From positions 62,001 through 126,000 of the forward strand of contig JADGDV010000003.1 of NCBI GenBank assembly GCA_016744695.1: a stretch of 64,000 nucleotides of DNA, in the 5' to 3' direction. Every line of letters begins with the position of its first letter. Within the stretch, counting starts at the first letter, position 1. Shown piece by piece: positions 9,503-18,886 of this stretch. The notes under the pieces were generated by a model that did not search any database, was not told the DNA's origin, and was given only the letters and a program-made list of their open reading frames with translations. The position numbers and the translations under genes were made by a program. The stretch comes from Hahellaceae bacterium (GTDB taxonomy: Bacteria > Pseudomonadota > Gammaproteobacteria > Pseudomonadales > Oleiphilaceae).

Positions 9503-10438
9503 ATGACAAACACCACAAGCTTTATTGCACCGTTAACCACTTATTCCATTGTGCGTGTTTCAGGGGGCGATGCTGAAACGTTTTTGCAGGGGCAATTTTC
9601 TTGTGATGTAAAAGAAGTGACCACTGAACAAAGTCGCCTGGGAACCGCTAACACATCAAAAGGAAGAGCTTACGCGACGTTTAGAATGGCCAAACAAGCA
9701 GAAGATTATTTGATCCGACTCCCCTCAGAGCTTGTTGAAGATTTTGTGACTCGTTTGAATAAATACATTGTTTTTTCAAAGGCAGATATGACTATTGAAG
9801 AACAATGGGTGGCTCTAGGCGTTTCGGGAACAGAATCTATTAATATCCTCCAGAAGCACTTTAAAGCGATACCTGGAGAAATTGACAGCACTACAACAGA
9901 AAAAAACGCAGTCATTATCAAAGTCCCATCCTCCACAACTCCTCGTTACGAAATTTGGAGCCCTCACGGCATTGCTCAAAGCCTACTTGAAACGAATAAC
10001 GAAACGATAGGTACACAAACTAACTGGGACTGGATTGAGGTTAACGAAGGCATTTCAGAAATTTTTACCCAAACCCAAGAAAGCTTTGTACCTCAAATGC
10101 TCAACTTGCAACACTTAAACGCCATTAGTTTTAAGAAAGGCTGCTATACCGGACAAGAAATTATTGCCCGTATGAAGTATTTGGGTAAATTGAAGAAAGC
10201 AACATTTTTGCTTTCAGTCAGCCCTATTATAGAAACACAGCCAGGCGCAGCCGTGTTTGAACTCGGAAGTGATAAGAAACGAGGGACCGTTGTTCGCTCC
10301 GCGAGCTCAGACAAAAACAACACGACCTTAATTCTGGCAGTGCTCGATATTGAGTCAATAAAATCAGGGGGTAAAGTTTCACTATCAGAAAACAGTAACA
10401 TATCTGCTGAATGCCTATCACTCCCTTATGAAGAGTAG
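9503..10438 (+). CDS. ygfZ: Folate-binding protein YgfZ (tRNA-modifying/Fe-S repair)
   Basis: 311-residue YgfZ/GcvT-fold protein, about the usual size. The KGCYTGQE motif (near residue 214), with the conserved cysteine, is the family signature. YgfZ uses a folate to help maintain a subset of Fe-S enzymes, including MiaB. The N-terminal QGQFSCDV is also typical. It lies 23 bases after the ygfX-like gene on the same strand, as in many gammaproteobacteria (sdhE-ygfX-ygfZ). Confidence 0.93.
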   Translation: MTNTTSFIAPLTTYSIVRVSGGDAETFLQGQFSCDVKEVTTEQSRLGTANTSKGRAYATFRMAKQAEDYLIRLPSELVEDFVTRLNKYIVFSKADMTIEEQWVALGVSGTESINILQKHFKAIPGEIDSTTTEKNAVIIKVPSSTTPRYEIWSPHGIAQSLLETNNETIGTQTNWDWIEVNEGISEIFTQTQESFVPQMLNLQHLNAISFKKGCYTGQEIIARMKYLGKLKKATFLLSVSPIIETQPGAAVFELGSDKKRGTVVRSASSDKNNTTLILAVLDIESIKSGGKVSLSENSNISAECLSLPYEE

Positions 10439-10568
10439 CAAAACCTCAAATACAAAAAAGAATTTTATTTACCTTATTCACCTTATTTAGCAATGAAATA
10501 TCCCAAAGCTCTGCTATACATAATAGTAGAAGATTCATCCCTTCTATCATCTAATCATTGAGGGATTT

Positions 10569-11405
10569 ATGGCAGAGTTAGCCGATAAGATTAAGCAAGA
10601 TATAATCAGCGCAATAGACAATGACACTTTAGTACTTCCTACTTTACCTGAAGTGGCACTTAAAGTGCGCGAGGTTGCTGAAGACCCAGATTCAGCTATC
10701 AATCAATTGGTCAAGGTTATTAGTGACGATGCAGCATTAACCGCTCGATTAATAAGAGTCTGTAACAGCCCATTATTAAGAGGCGCCAGAGAAATTGATA
10801 ACCTGAACATGGCTGTTAGCCGTTTAGGCATGACTTACACCTGCAATCTGGCAACTAGCTTAGCAATGGAGCAAATGTTTCAAGCTACCTCAGAAATGAT
10901 AGACAAACGAATGCGCGAGGTATGGCAACAAAGCACTGAGATAGCAGGTATATGCCACGTACTAGCAACACACTACACAAAGCTAAAGTCTGACCAAGCA
11001 ACACTTGCTGGACTGGTACTTCAAATTGGGGCCCTCCCAATATTAAAATATGTAGAAGATAACGAGATCCAAATAAATAGCGTAATGCTCGACAATATTA
11101 TTGATGAATTACACCCTATAATTGGTTGTAAAATACTTGAGAAATGGGATTTCCCTGCAGAACTCAAAAACATACCTAAAGATAGCCGTGATTTCACCCG
11201 AAGCGTTGCACAAGTGGATTATGCCGATATTGTTATGGTTGCCAAACTCCAACTGCTAGCAGGTACAGACCATCCTTACAATGAAATGGATTGGACAACC
11301 ATATCAGCATTTAGCCGCTTAGGACTTGACCCTGAAATAGACATGAATGAAGCAGAAGATTTGTCAGCAGAAATGGAAGCAGCTATGACGCTTTTGAATG
11401 CTTAA
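10569..11405 (+). CDS. HDOD domain protein
   Basis: 278-residue cytoplasmic protein made almost entirely of an HDOD domain (LPTLPEVALKVREVAEDPDS at residues 24-43, then DDAALTARLIRVCNSPL). HDOD proteins are divergent HD-superfamily relatives that usually lack the metal-binding HD pair and act in signalling or chemotaxis. There is no GGDEF, EAL or receiver domain attached. AGGGA lies before the ATG. The gene stands alone, convergent with ung. Confidence 0.85.
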   Translation: MAELADKIKQDIISAIDNDTLVLPTLPEVALKVREVAEDPDSAINQLVKVISDDAALTARLIRVCNSPLLRGAREIDNLNMAVSRLGMTYTCNLATSLAMEQMFQATSEMIDKRMREVWQQSTEIAGICHVLATHYTKLKSDQATLAGLVLQIGALPILKYVEDNEIQINSVMLDNIIDELHPIIGCKILEKWDFPAELKNIPKDSRDFTRSVAQVDYADIVMVAKLQLLAGTDHPYNEMDWTTISAFSRLGLDPEIDMNEAEDLSAEMEAAMTLLNA

Positions 11406-11419
11406 TACTATATAACTGC

Positions 11420-11453
11420 GTAGGTTGGTCTATTTTCCTTAGCACCAACCTAC
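11420..11453. terminator. Inverted repeat between convergent HDOD gene and ung
   Basis: GTAGGTTGGT (11420-11429) and ACCAACCTAC (11444-11453) form a perfect 10-base-pair stem with a 14-base loop. It covers the ung stop codon and could serve both converging genes, though neither strand has a strong T-tract. Confidence 0.45.
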
Positions 11454-12130
11454 ACATTCCAATCTATTGTATTTTTTCCTACAGACTGTAAATATTCATT
11501 AGTTTTAGAAAAGTGACGACACCCAAAAAAACCACGATAAGCAGACAAAGGAGACGGGTGCACTGAACTTAAAACACAGTGTCGCTGTCGATCAATTAAC
11601 GCGCCTTTCTTCTGAGCATAACTACCCCACAGTAAAAATACTAGATTTTCCCGCTCATCATTTAAAGCTGAAATTGCTGCATCTGTAAACTGCTCCCAAC
11701 CCTTTTTTTGATGGGCTCCAGCATTAGCTTCCTCCACTGTGAGTACCGCATTGAGCAATAACACCCCCTGATCACTCCAATGAGTTAGACACCCGCTAGT
11801 AGGCCGAGGAATACCTAAATCACTTTCAATCTCTTTATAAATATTCACCAGAGAAGGCGGGGGTTTTACGCCAGGAAGCACAGAGAAGCATAGCCCGTGA
11901 GCCTGGCCAAATCCATGGTATGGGTCTTGACCGATAATCACGACTTTAACGTCATCAAAATGTGTATGGTTAAAGGCATTAAATATTTGCGAACCAGGCG
12001 GGTAAATTACTTTACCCGACTTTTTTTCGCTGGCCAAGAATGCTTTAAGTGCTTGCATATAGGGCTGATTAAATTCAGCCCCTAAAACACCCTGCCAAGA
12101 CTCATGAAGCGCACCAACCAAGCTAATCAC
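11450..12130 (-). CDS. ung: Uracil-DNA glycosylase
   Basis: Family 1 uracil-DNA glycosylase, removing uracil from DNA at the start of base excision repair. 226 residues, typical. Seen: the water-activating motif [18 protein letters not shown] with the catalytic Asp (about residue 67) and the minor-groove loop [14 protein letters not shown] with the conserved His near residue 190. Its 5' end overlaps the lysS 3' end by 8 bases on the same strand, which suggests translational coupling with lysS, an uncommon partner. Confidence 0.97.
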   Translation of the reverse strand: MISLVGALHESWQGVLGAEFNQPYMQALKAFLASEKKSGKVIYPPGSQIFNAFNHTHFDDVKVVIIGQDPYHGFGQAHGLCFSVLPGVKPPPSLVNIYKEIESDLGIPRPTSGCLTHWSDQGVLLLNAVLTVEEANAGAHQKKGWEQFTDAAISALNDERENLVFLLWGSYAQKKGALIDRQRHCVLSSVHPSPLSAYRGFFGCRHFSKTNEYLQSVGKNTIDWNV

Positions 12131-13622
12131 GAGGCTTCATATGCGGAAACAAAATAACATCTTTAATGGTATGACTATTAGTAAACAGCATAACTAAACG
12201 GTCGATACCAATACCCTCACCCGCTGTTGGTGGTAACCCATGCTCAAGTGCACGAATATAATCATCATCAAAATGCATCGCTTCATCGTCGCCTGCATCT
12301 TTCTCTTCTACCTGATCGCGGAAACGTGCTGCCTGATCTTCTGCATCATTAAGCTCAGAGAAACCATTTGCGATTTCACGTCCACCAACAAAAAACTCAA
12401 AGCGATCCGTTACAAATGAGTCATCATCATTACGACGCGCTAAAGGAGAAACCTCCGTTGGATAACGAGTAATAAAGGTTGGCTGATCTAAACGGTGCTC
12501 AACGGTTTCTTCAAATATCTCAATCTGAAGTTTTCCTAAGCCCCAGCTTGGCTTAACATTAACGCCTAGCTTCTCTGCAGTTTTTGTCGCACTTTCCATA
12601 GTATCCAGATCAGCAGCTGTCAGCTCTGGATTAAAGTGAAGAATCGAATCAAATACAGAGATACGCCAAAATGGCTTACCAAGATCATACTCTGCTTCGC
12701 CGTAAGGAAGCGTTGTACTACCCAATACTTCCTGAGCAATGGTGCGCAACATATCTTCTGTTAAGTCCATCAGATCATTGTAATCAGCATACGCCTGATA
12801 AAACTCAATCATGGTGAATTCAGGATTATGACGTGTCGATAGACCTTCATTACGGAAGTTACGGTTGATTTCAAATACTTTCTCAAACCCACCCACAACC
12901 AAACGCTTCAAATATAGCTCAGGAGCAATACGAAGATACATATCAATATCCATCGCATTGTGCTTAGTAACAAAAGGTTTTGCTGTTGCGCCACCTGGGA
13001 TCACCTGAAGCATAGGGGTTTCAGCTTCCATGAACCCTCTTTCAGATAAGTAGCGACGCATACAATCAATAATTTTTGAACGCACCAAAAAGGTATTTCG
13101 TGTCTCTTCGCTAATAATCAAGTCAACGTATCGCTGACGATACTTAGCTTCCTGATCGGCCAACCCATGGAATTTTTCAGGTAATGGGCGAAGCGCTTTC
13201 GTTAAAATAGTCAGGTCTTCTGGCGCTGCAATTTCTACATACAGGTCACCCTTGCCCGATTTTTGAAGCACGCCTTTTACGCCAACAATATCGCCGATAT
13301 CTAGGTGATTCCAAGCATCAGAATCTTTTTGCAACTTCTTCCCTAAGTAAAACTGGATAGAGCCGCTCATATCCTGAACACCAACAAACGGCCCGCCACG
13401 TCGCATTACACGCCCGGCAATGCTAACAGGTTTAGCAAGCTCTGCCAGAGTAGGCTTATCTAGCTCACCAAATTCTGATTGCAGCTCTCCTGCCATATTC
13501 TCACGACGAAAACTGTTGGGGTGACCATTTGACTTACAGCTCTCGCGTAACTTAGTTAATTTTCCACGGCGCTCGGCAATTAACTTATTCTCGTCTTGTT
13601 GAACCTGGTTCTCTTCGCTCAT
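12123..13622 (-). CDS. lysS: Lysyl-tRNA synthetase (class II)
   Basis: Charges tRNA-Lys. From ATG 13622 it is 499 residues, matching the family (about 500); an in-frame TTG 33 bases upstream is a less likely start. Seen: N-terminal OB-fold anticodon-binding domain (about residues 55-165), class II motif 2 ([20 protein letters not shown]) and motif 3 ([12 protein letters not shown]) near the C-terminus. It directly follows prfB (34 bases), as in E. coli and Pseudomonas. Confidence 0.97.
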   Translation of the reverse strand: MSEENQVQQDENKLIAERRGKLTKLRESCKSNGHPNSFRRENMAGELQSEFGELDKPTLAELAKPVSIAGRVMRRGGPFVGVQDMSGSIQFYLGKKLQKDSDAWNHLDIGDIVGVKGVLQKSGKGDLYVEIAAPEDLTILTKALRPLPEKFHGLADQEAKYRQRYVDLIISEETRNTFLVRSKIIDCMRRYLSERGFMEAETPMLQVIPGGATAKPFVTKHNAMDIDMYLRIAPELYLKRLVVGGFEKVFEINRNFRNEGLSTRHNPEFTMIEFYQAYADYNDLMDLTEDMLRTIAQEVLGSTTLPYGEAEYDLGKPFWRISVFDSILHFNPELTAADLDTMESATKTAEKLGVNVKPSWGLGKLQIEIFEETVEHRLDQPTFITRYPTEVSPLARRNDDDSFVTDRFEFFVGGREIANGFSELNDAEDQAARFRDQVEEKDAGDDEAMHFDDDYIRALEHGLPPTAGEGIGIDRLVMLFTNSHTIKDVILFPHMKPRD

Positions 13623-13656
13623 TTTGTCTTTACTCACAGTCTTTTTGTCAAACAAG

Positions 13657-14755
13657 TTAAAGCCCTTGCTTCAAACTTGCTTCTATAAACATATCCAAAC
13701 CGCCATCCAGCACTGCATTACAATTACTGGTTTCAACGTTGGTGCGTAAATCTTTAATGCGGGAAGCATCAAGTACATAAGATCTAATCTGGCTTCCCCA
13801 TCCTATATCTGATTTTGTAGCTTCAGTGGCCTGGGCGGCCTCGCTCCGCTTCAGCATTTCTTGCTCATAAAGCTTTGCCCTAAGCTGTTGCATAGCTTTG
13901 TCTTTATTTTGGTGCTGAGAACGCTGGTTTTGACACTGAACGACAATCCCACTCGGCTCATGGGTAATCCGCACGGCTGAGTCAGTTGTATTAACATGCT
14001 GACCACCGGCCCCACTGGAACGATATGTATCTATTCTCAGGTCGGATGGGTCAATGTCTATTTCAACATTGTCATCAATTTCTGGTGAAATAAATACGGA
14101 TGCAAACGAAGTATGCCTACGGCTACCCGAATCAAATGGAGACTTTCTAACTAGGCGATGCACTCCCGTCTCTGTCCTCAGCCAACCAAACGCATATTCA
14201 CCGCTTACTTGAATAGTTGCACCTTTAATACCCGCAACATCACCAGCAGACACCTCAACAACTTCAGCTTTAAACCCTTTCTGCTCAGCCCAGCGTAAGT
14301 ACATACGTAATATCATACTCGCCCAGTCTTGAGCTTCAGTTCCACCCGAACCAGACTGAATGTCAAGGTAAGCGTTATTTGGGTCCATTTCACCAGAAAA
14401 CATGCGGCGAAATTCAAGTGAGTCTAATTGTTTCTGCAGCGCTTCTAGCTCAGCTTCTACCTCTGCAACGATATCAGCGTCTTGCTCTTCTACCGCAATA
14501 TCTAACAGTTCCTGTGCATCATCCAGACCTGTCGCTAAACCTTCAATTGTATTAACGATACCTTCTAATAAAGCCCGCTCTTTACCTAAAGCCTGGGCAT
14601 TAGCTGGGTCATCCCACACACTGGGCTGTTCAAGCTCTCGCTCAACCTCGACTAAACGTTCTTTCTTGGTATCAAAGTCAAAGATACCCCCTAAGAGTCT
14701 CGTTTCGACCCCTGTAATCTTTAATAGCCTGAACTATTGGGTTAACTTCCAGCAT
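13657..14755 (-). CDS. prfB: Peptide chain release factor 2, programmed +1 frameshift
   Basis: RF2 recognises UGA and UAA. Translation starts at ATG 14755 ([14 protein letters not shown]), reads 25 codons to CTT (14681-14683), meets an in-frame TGA at 14678-14680 and shifts +1 to continue with GAC TTT GAT. The product is 365 residues, exactly the usual length. The shift site carries the internal Shine-Dalgarno-like AGGGGG three bases before CTT TGA C, as in E. coli. The second part has the SPF stop-codon-recognition motif ([10 protein letters not shown]) and the GGQ peptidyl-transferase motif ([13 protein letters not shown]). The shift gives autoregulation by RF2 level. Upstream of and likely co-transcribed with lysS. 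Confidence 0.97.
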
Positions 14756-14964
14756 ACAGAATAAACTCACTTCTATCTTAATGACGCACTTGCTTTAATC
14801 GGGTGCTTAAAAAACAGGTATTCTAAACGATTTAGAGACAATGGGAAAACTAGCATGCAGCTATATTTAGAGATTATAAGATTATTTCAGCCACCTACTA
14901 AAATGTAGCCATGATGAAAGAGGTATTAAATAGCGGTAAAGTCGATAGAAAGGTAAGGAATAGT

Positions 14965-14989
14965 CACTCTGCGTACTAGCCGCAGAGTG
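14965..14989. terminator. Perfect 9-bp hairpin downstream of the PilZ gene
   Basis: CACTCTGCG (14965-14973) pairs with CGCAGAGTG (14981-14989) over a 7-base loop. The T-tract (14990-14993) lies on the plus side, while the adjacent gene ends from the minus strand with an A-rich lead-in. It probably marks the end of the PilZ transcript. Confidence 0.5.
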
Positions 14990-15012
14990 TTTTGAATATT
15001 CTTATGTGGTAA

Positions 15013-15435
15013 TTAAGCTGTTTTCTGTTCAATTCTTGCTAATAGTGCATCCTGCTTTTCAAGGAAATTCTCAATTCGCATCATATTTCTCGTTGTGGAG
15101 TCTGATGTGTTTTGAACAATGGCCTTATCGAATTCAACACCATATTCGTAGAATCCTACCAGCTTATTAATTCTTACTACTCTCGCTGTCAATTGCTCAA
15201 CTTCTATCACCCCCATATCCATCTCAAGGGCCAGCGATAGTGTAATTTTATCATCCGTATTAAAAGCACGGTTAGTCTTTAAACACATACCATAAAGTGT
15301 GAAATCTTTAGGCCTAGCGTCTTCCCAAATACTCTTCAATAAGCCCTTAGATACTCTAATAGATGATGTTAAATTCGCTGTTGGCATTCGCCTTCTGGCG
15401 CGAAGATCTTTTTTCAAAAGATAAGTCCTCTCCAT
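15013..15435 (-). CDS. PilZ-domain protein (putative c-di-GMP receptor)
   Basis: 140-residue soluble protein. The N-terminal RARRR (residues 12-16) followed about 30 residues later by DFTLYG fits the PilZ signature RxxxR ... (D/N)xSxxG, with Thr in place of the usual Ser. The C-terminus (about 110-138) is a probable helix or coiled coil. This suggests binding of cyclic-di-GMP, but the imperfect second motif leaves affinity open. It lies between recJ and prfB in a stretch that is otherwise housekeeping, on its own transcript by spacing. Confidence 0.7.
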   Translation of the reverse strand: MERTYLLKKDLRARRRMPTANLTSSIRVSKGLLKSIWEDARPKDFTLYGMCLKTNRAFNTDDKITLSLALEMDMGVIEVEQLTARVVRINKLVGFYEYGVEFDKAIVQNTSDSTTRNMMRIENFLEKQDALLARIEQKTA

Positions 15436-15541
15436 TATTAACTTTAATATAGACTACTTAAAAGTATAAACAGGATCTGTTACCAAGTCGGCTCTTTTCT
15501 GAAGAAATTGTAAAAAAATGTAACCGGTAAATTTTATCCAC

Positions 15542-17305
15542 TTAAGCACGTTCGATGTACTGCACCATCAACTGTAGACTTTTCCGCCCTCTAAACTCAT
15601 TCACATCAGGTCGATAAGCAACCCTTACTCGCTTCAATTCAGACGATTCAACTACTAAATCACTATTAAATTCAATAGCATCCACCAACAAACCAGACCC
15701 TTCAGGCTGCAAAACAAGCTTTAAATGTTTATTGCCAAGAACCCTTACTTGAATCACCTCAAATAGACCATCATAAACAGGTTCCAGAAAATTTTGCCCC
15801 CAAGGGCCTGCCTGCCTGAGTAGCTCAGCAGTAGTGATTGTTAATTCATCCGCAGCCAACTCGCCATCACTCACTATAACGGCTTCTAATTTACTTTCAT
15901 CCAGATCTTCACGAACAATTTCATCAAATGCTTTAGCGAATGCATCATAATGCTCTCTTTTAATCGTCATACCCGCGGCCATCGCATGACCACCAAACTT
16001 ATTTAACAGTGCAGGGTATCGTGTTGCGACCTTATCTAAGGCATCCCGGATATGTAGCCCGTCAATAGAGCGCGCAGAACCTTTTAATTCATTACAACTA
16101 TCATCAGCCGGAGCGAATGCAATGACAGGCCGATGAAATCGCTCCTTCATTCGAGATGCCAATATACCAATAACACCTTGATGCCAGGTTTCATCATATA
16201 AACTCATCCCCCAAGGCAATGTATTTACTATCGACGCTTTACCTGCCTCTTTAATAAGATCATCCACTAACACAGATGCATGAGCCTTCATTTCAGCTTC
16301 AATACCTTTTCGCTCCTGATTCAGCTCATCCAACCTCAGTGCAGCTTGCCTAGCTTGAAGAGGATCATCACAAAGCAAGCATTCAATACCCACTGACATA
16401 TCATCCAAACGTCCAGCTGCATTAAGGCGAGGCCCTACAACAAAACCTAAATCCGAAGCAGCCAAATTACGGTAATCTTTTCCTGCCACATCAATAATAG
16501 CAAGGATGCCTGGTCGGGCTTTACCCGCTCGAATGCGCCGAATACCCTGCTCCACTAATATACGATTATTACCATCAAGAGGAACCACATCAGCAATCGT
16601 CCCCAACGCGACCAAATCAAGTAAGCTCGCCAAATTAGGTTCTACCATTCCTGAGCGTGCAAACCATCCACTTTCTCTTAGCTGGCGACGAAGATCACTC
16701 ATCACATAGAAAATAACCCCCACACCCGCTGCAGCCTTACTGATAAATTCGCAGCCAGGTTGATTGGGGTTAACAATAGCATCAGCGTCAGGCAACGTAT
16801 TACCCGGCAGGTGATGATCAGTAACCACAACAGAAATACCTAATGCATTGGCTGCAGCTACGCCATCACAACTAGCAATACCATTATCAACCGTCACCAA
16901 AACATCAGGCGAAAACTGTTTAGCGACCTCTACGATTTCTGGTGTTAAGCCATAACCATACTCAAAGCGGTTCGGAACCAGATAATCAACCGACGCGGCT
17001 CCCATCATTCTCAGAGCTAAAACAGCTACCGAAGTACTTGTAGCACCATCGCAATCAAAATCCCCCACAATCAAAATTTTTCGCTGGTTTTCGACAGCCT
17101 CTGCAAGGATTTTTGAGGCAGCAACGACTCCTTTCAGCTCACTCGCTGTTGCCAGCTTAGCCAAGGTGTAATCAAGCTCACTTAGACTTTTGACTCCGCG
17201 AGCTCTATAGGCTCGACGAAGAAATGGGGGGATATGATCCCATGACTCAGAAGACTCTACTGAGTGAAGCGCTTCTATACTTCGACGGACGATTTTTTTT
17301 TGCAT
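15542..17305 (-). CDS. recJ: Single-stranded-DNA-specific exonuclease RecJ
   Basis: 5'-3' single-strand DNA exonuclease of the DHH phosphoesterase family, acting in RecF-pathway recombination, mismatch and base excision repair. 587 residues, as expected. Seen: DFDCDGATSTS (about residue 82), VDNGIASCDG, the DHH signature VVTDHHLPG (about residue 160), and the DHHA1 motif FGGHAMAAGM near residue 437, followed by the OB-like C-terminal domain. Downstream of thrC, separated by a terminator. No clear ribosome site before ATG 17305. Confidence 0.96.
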   Translation of the reverse strand: MQKKIVRRSIEALHSVESSESWDHIPPFLRRAYRARGVKSLSELDYTLAKLATASELKGVVAASKILAEAVENQRKILIVGDFDCDGATSTSVAVLALRMMGAASVDYLVPNRFEYGYGLTPEIVEVAKQFSPDVLVTVDNGIASCDGVAAANALGISVVVTDHHLPGNTLPDADAIVNPNQPGCEFISKAAAGVGVIFYVMSDLRRQLRESGWFARSGMVEPNLASLLDLVALGTIADVVPLDGNNRILVEQGIRRIRAGKARPGILAIIDVAGKDYRNLAASDLGFVVGPRLNAAGRLDDMSVGIECLLCDDPLQARQAALRLDELNQERKGIEAEMKAHASVLVDDLIKEAGKASIVNTLPWGMSLYDETWHQGVIGILASRMKERFHRPVIAFAPADDSCNELKGSARSIDGLHIRDALDKVATRYPALLNKFGGHAMAAGMTIKREHYDAFAKAFDEIVREDLDESKLEAVIVSDGELAADELTITTAELLRQAGPWGQNFLEPVYDGLFEVIQVRVLGNKHLKLVLQPEGSGLLVDAIEFNSDLVVESSELKRVRVAYRPDVNEFRGRKSLQLMVQYIERA

Positions 17306-17353
17306 ATAACACTGTATGACACAATAAGAAGAAAGGAGGCAAAATTTTTATAC

Positions 17354-17380
17354 AAAAAAAGGGCAATAAAGCCCTTTTTT
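17354..17380. terminator. Bidirectional-looking terminator after thrC
   Basis: A-tract, GGGC (17361-17364), 6-base loop, GCCC (17371-17374), T-tract to 17380. It lies just past the thrC stop on the minus strand and upstream of recJ, so it should end the hom-thrC transcript. Confidence 0.75.
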
Positions 17381-17407
17381 AGCTACCCATTAAACGTTTA
17401 TATTAGC

Positions 17408-18820
17408 CTAAAGTGACTTATTGTGATTTCCGTGCGCTTTCACGTAACTTTGTACGGCACCCAGGCTATTTTCAATAACGGTATAAGACTCTTCACGGTC
17501 AAAAAGGTCCGCCATGTGGTGCGGTAGCTCAGGTGAAACATCAACACCAGACTTTTCAACCGCCTCAGGGAATTTAACAGGGTGCGCTGTTGCCAATGTA
17601 ACCATGGGTGTAGATGCATCACGACGACACTCTCTAGCTGCAACAACACCTATAGCCGTATGAGGGTCAAGTAGCTCTTCAGACTCATCAAATACATCCT
17701 TAATAGCCTGACAGGTTTGCTCGTCATCAACTGCATGGCTATCAAATAACGTTCTTGCCGCCTTCCAGCGATGGTCATCAATAGAAACCGCCTCAGTTTT
17801 CAGGCTCTCCATCAACTCTGCAAGCGCTTTACCATCACGACCATGAAGGTCAAACAATAGACGTTCAAAATTACTAGAAACCATGATATCCATACTTGGA
17901 GAAAGTGTATGGTGAAGCGTATCAGGACTGTATTTATTTTCACTGATAAAGCGATGAAGAATATCATTACTATTCGTAGCAACAACTAACTGATTGATAG
18001 GTAAGCCCATATTCCTCGCTAAATAACCCGCAAAGATATCACCAAAATTACCGGTTGGCACAGAGAACGAAACACTTCTATGAGGCCCACCAAGCTCCAG
18101 CGATGCATGGAAGTAATAAACGATTTGAGCCATTATACGCGCCCAGTTAATCGAGTTTACAGCGACCAAACGACTCTTTCCTTCGAGAAATGACTGATCA
18201 CCAAAACTTTCTTTGACCATCTGCTGGCAATCATCAAAGTTACCTTCAACGGCCAAATTGTGAATATTATCGCCTTTAATGGTTGTCATCTGCTTGCGCT
18301 GAACATCAGAAACACGGTTATGCGGGTGCAATATAAATATATCTACATTTTTGCAACGCTTACACCCTTCAATAGCAGCAGAACCCGTATCACCAGAGGT
18401 CGCACCAAGAATAACCACATGCTCATTGCGCTTTTCTAATACGTAATCAAGTAAGCGCCCCAATAATTGCAGAGCAAAATCTTTAAATGCTAGCGTTGGG
18501 CCATGAAAAAGCTCCATTACCCACTCATTTCGACCTAACTGCGCCAAGGGTGCAACCGCTTTATGTGAAAATGATCCTTCATAAGTATCACGAAGCATTT
18601 CACGAAAGTCATTTTCAGGAATTGAACCTTCAACAAAAGGATACATCACGTTAAACGCAAGATCGGTATAAGACAAACCAGCCCATGAAGCAATTTGTTC
18701 ATGAGTAAAACGAGGAAGCACTTCTGGCACATAAAGCCCACCATCAGGCGCCAGCCCAGTTAACAATACATCTTCAAAATTTAACGCAGGCGCACTGCCT
18801 CGAGTACTAATATATTTCAC
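17408..18820 (-). CDS. thrC: Threonine synthase
   Basis: PLP enzyme converting O-phosphohomoserine to threonine, the last step of the pathway. 470 residues, matching the longer proteobacterial/yeast-type threonine synthases. Seen: HGPTLAFKDFALQLLG with the PLP-binding lysine near residue 108, and the phosphate-binding GATSGDTGSAA (about residues 139-149). Directly downstream of hom (66 bases); together they take aspartate semialdehyde to threonine. thrB is not nearby, as in Pseudomonas. Confidence 0.97.
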   Translation of the reverse strand: MKYISTRGSAPALNFEDVLLTGLAPDGGLYVPEVLPRFTHEQIASWAGLSYTDLAFNVMYPFVEGSIPENDFREMLRDTYEGSFSHKAVAPLAQLGRNEWVMELFHGPTLAFKDFALQLLGRLLDYVLEKRNEHVVILGATSGDTGSAAIEGCKRCKNVDIFILHPHNRVSDVQRKQMTTIKGDNIHNLAVEGNFDDCQQMVKESFGDQSFLEGKSRLVAVNSINWARIMAQIVYYFHASLELGGPHRSVSFSVPTGNFGDIFAGYLARNMGLPINQLVVATNSNDILHRFISENKYSPDTLHHTLSPSMDIMVSSNFERLLFDLHGRDGKALAELMESLKTEAVSIDDHRWKAARTLFDSHAVDDEQTCQAIKDVFDESEELLDPHTAIGVVAARECRRDASTPMVTLATAHPVKFPEAVEKSGVDVSPELPHHMADLFDREESYTVIENSLGAVQSYVKAHGNHNKSL

Positions 18821-18886
18821 AAGTGATTCCTATTACTATTCAATTCTATTTAATAAAATTTATTACTTTCAATCAATTCTACTAAT

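Noticed and set aside
17331-17340. AGGAGG-like motif on the plus strand near recJ and thrC
   Set aside because: No plus-strand start codon or frame follows at useful distance; chance match.
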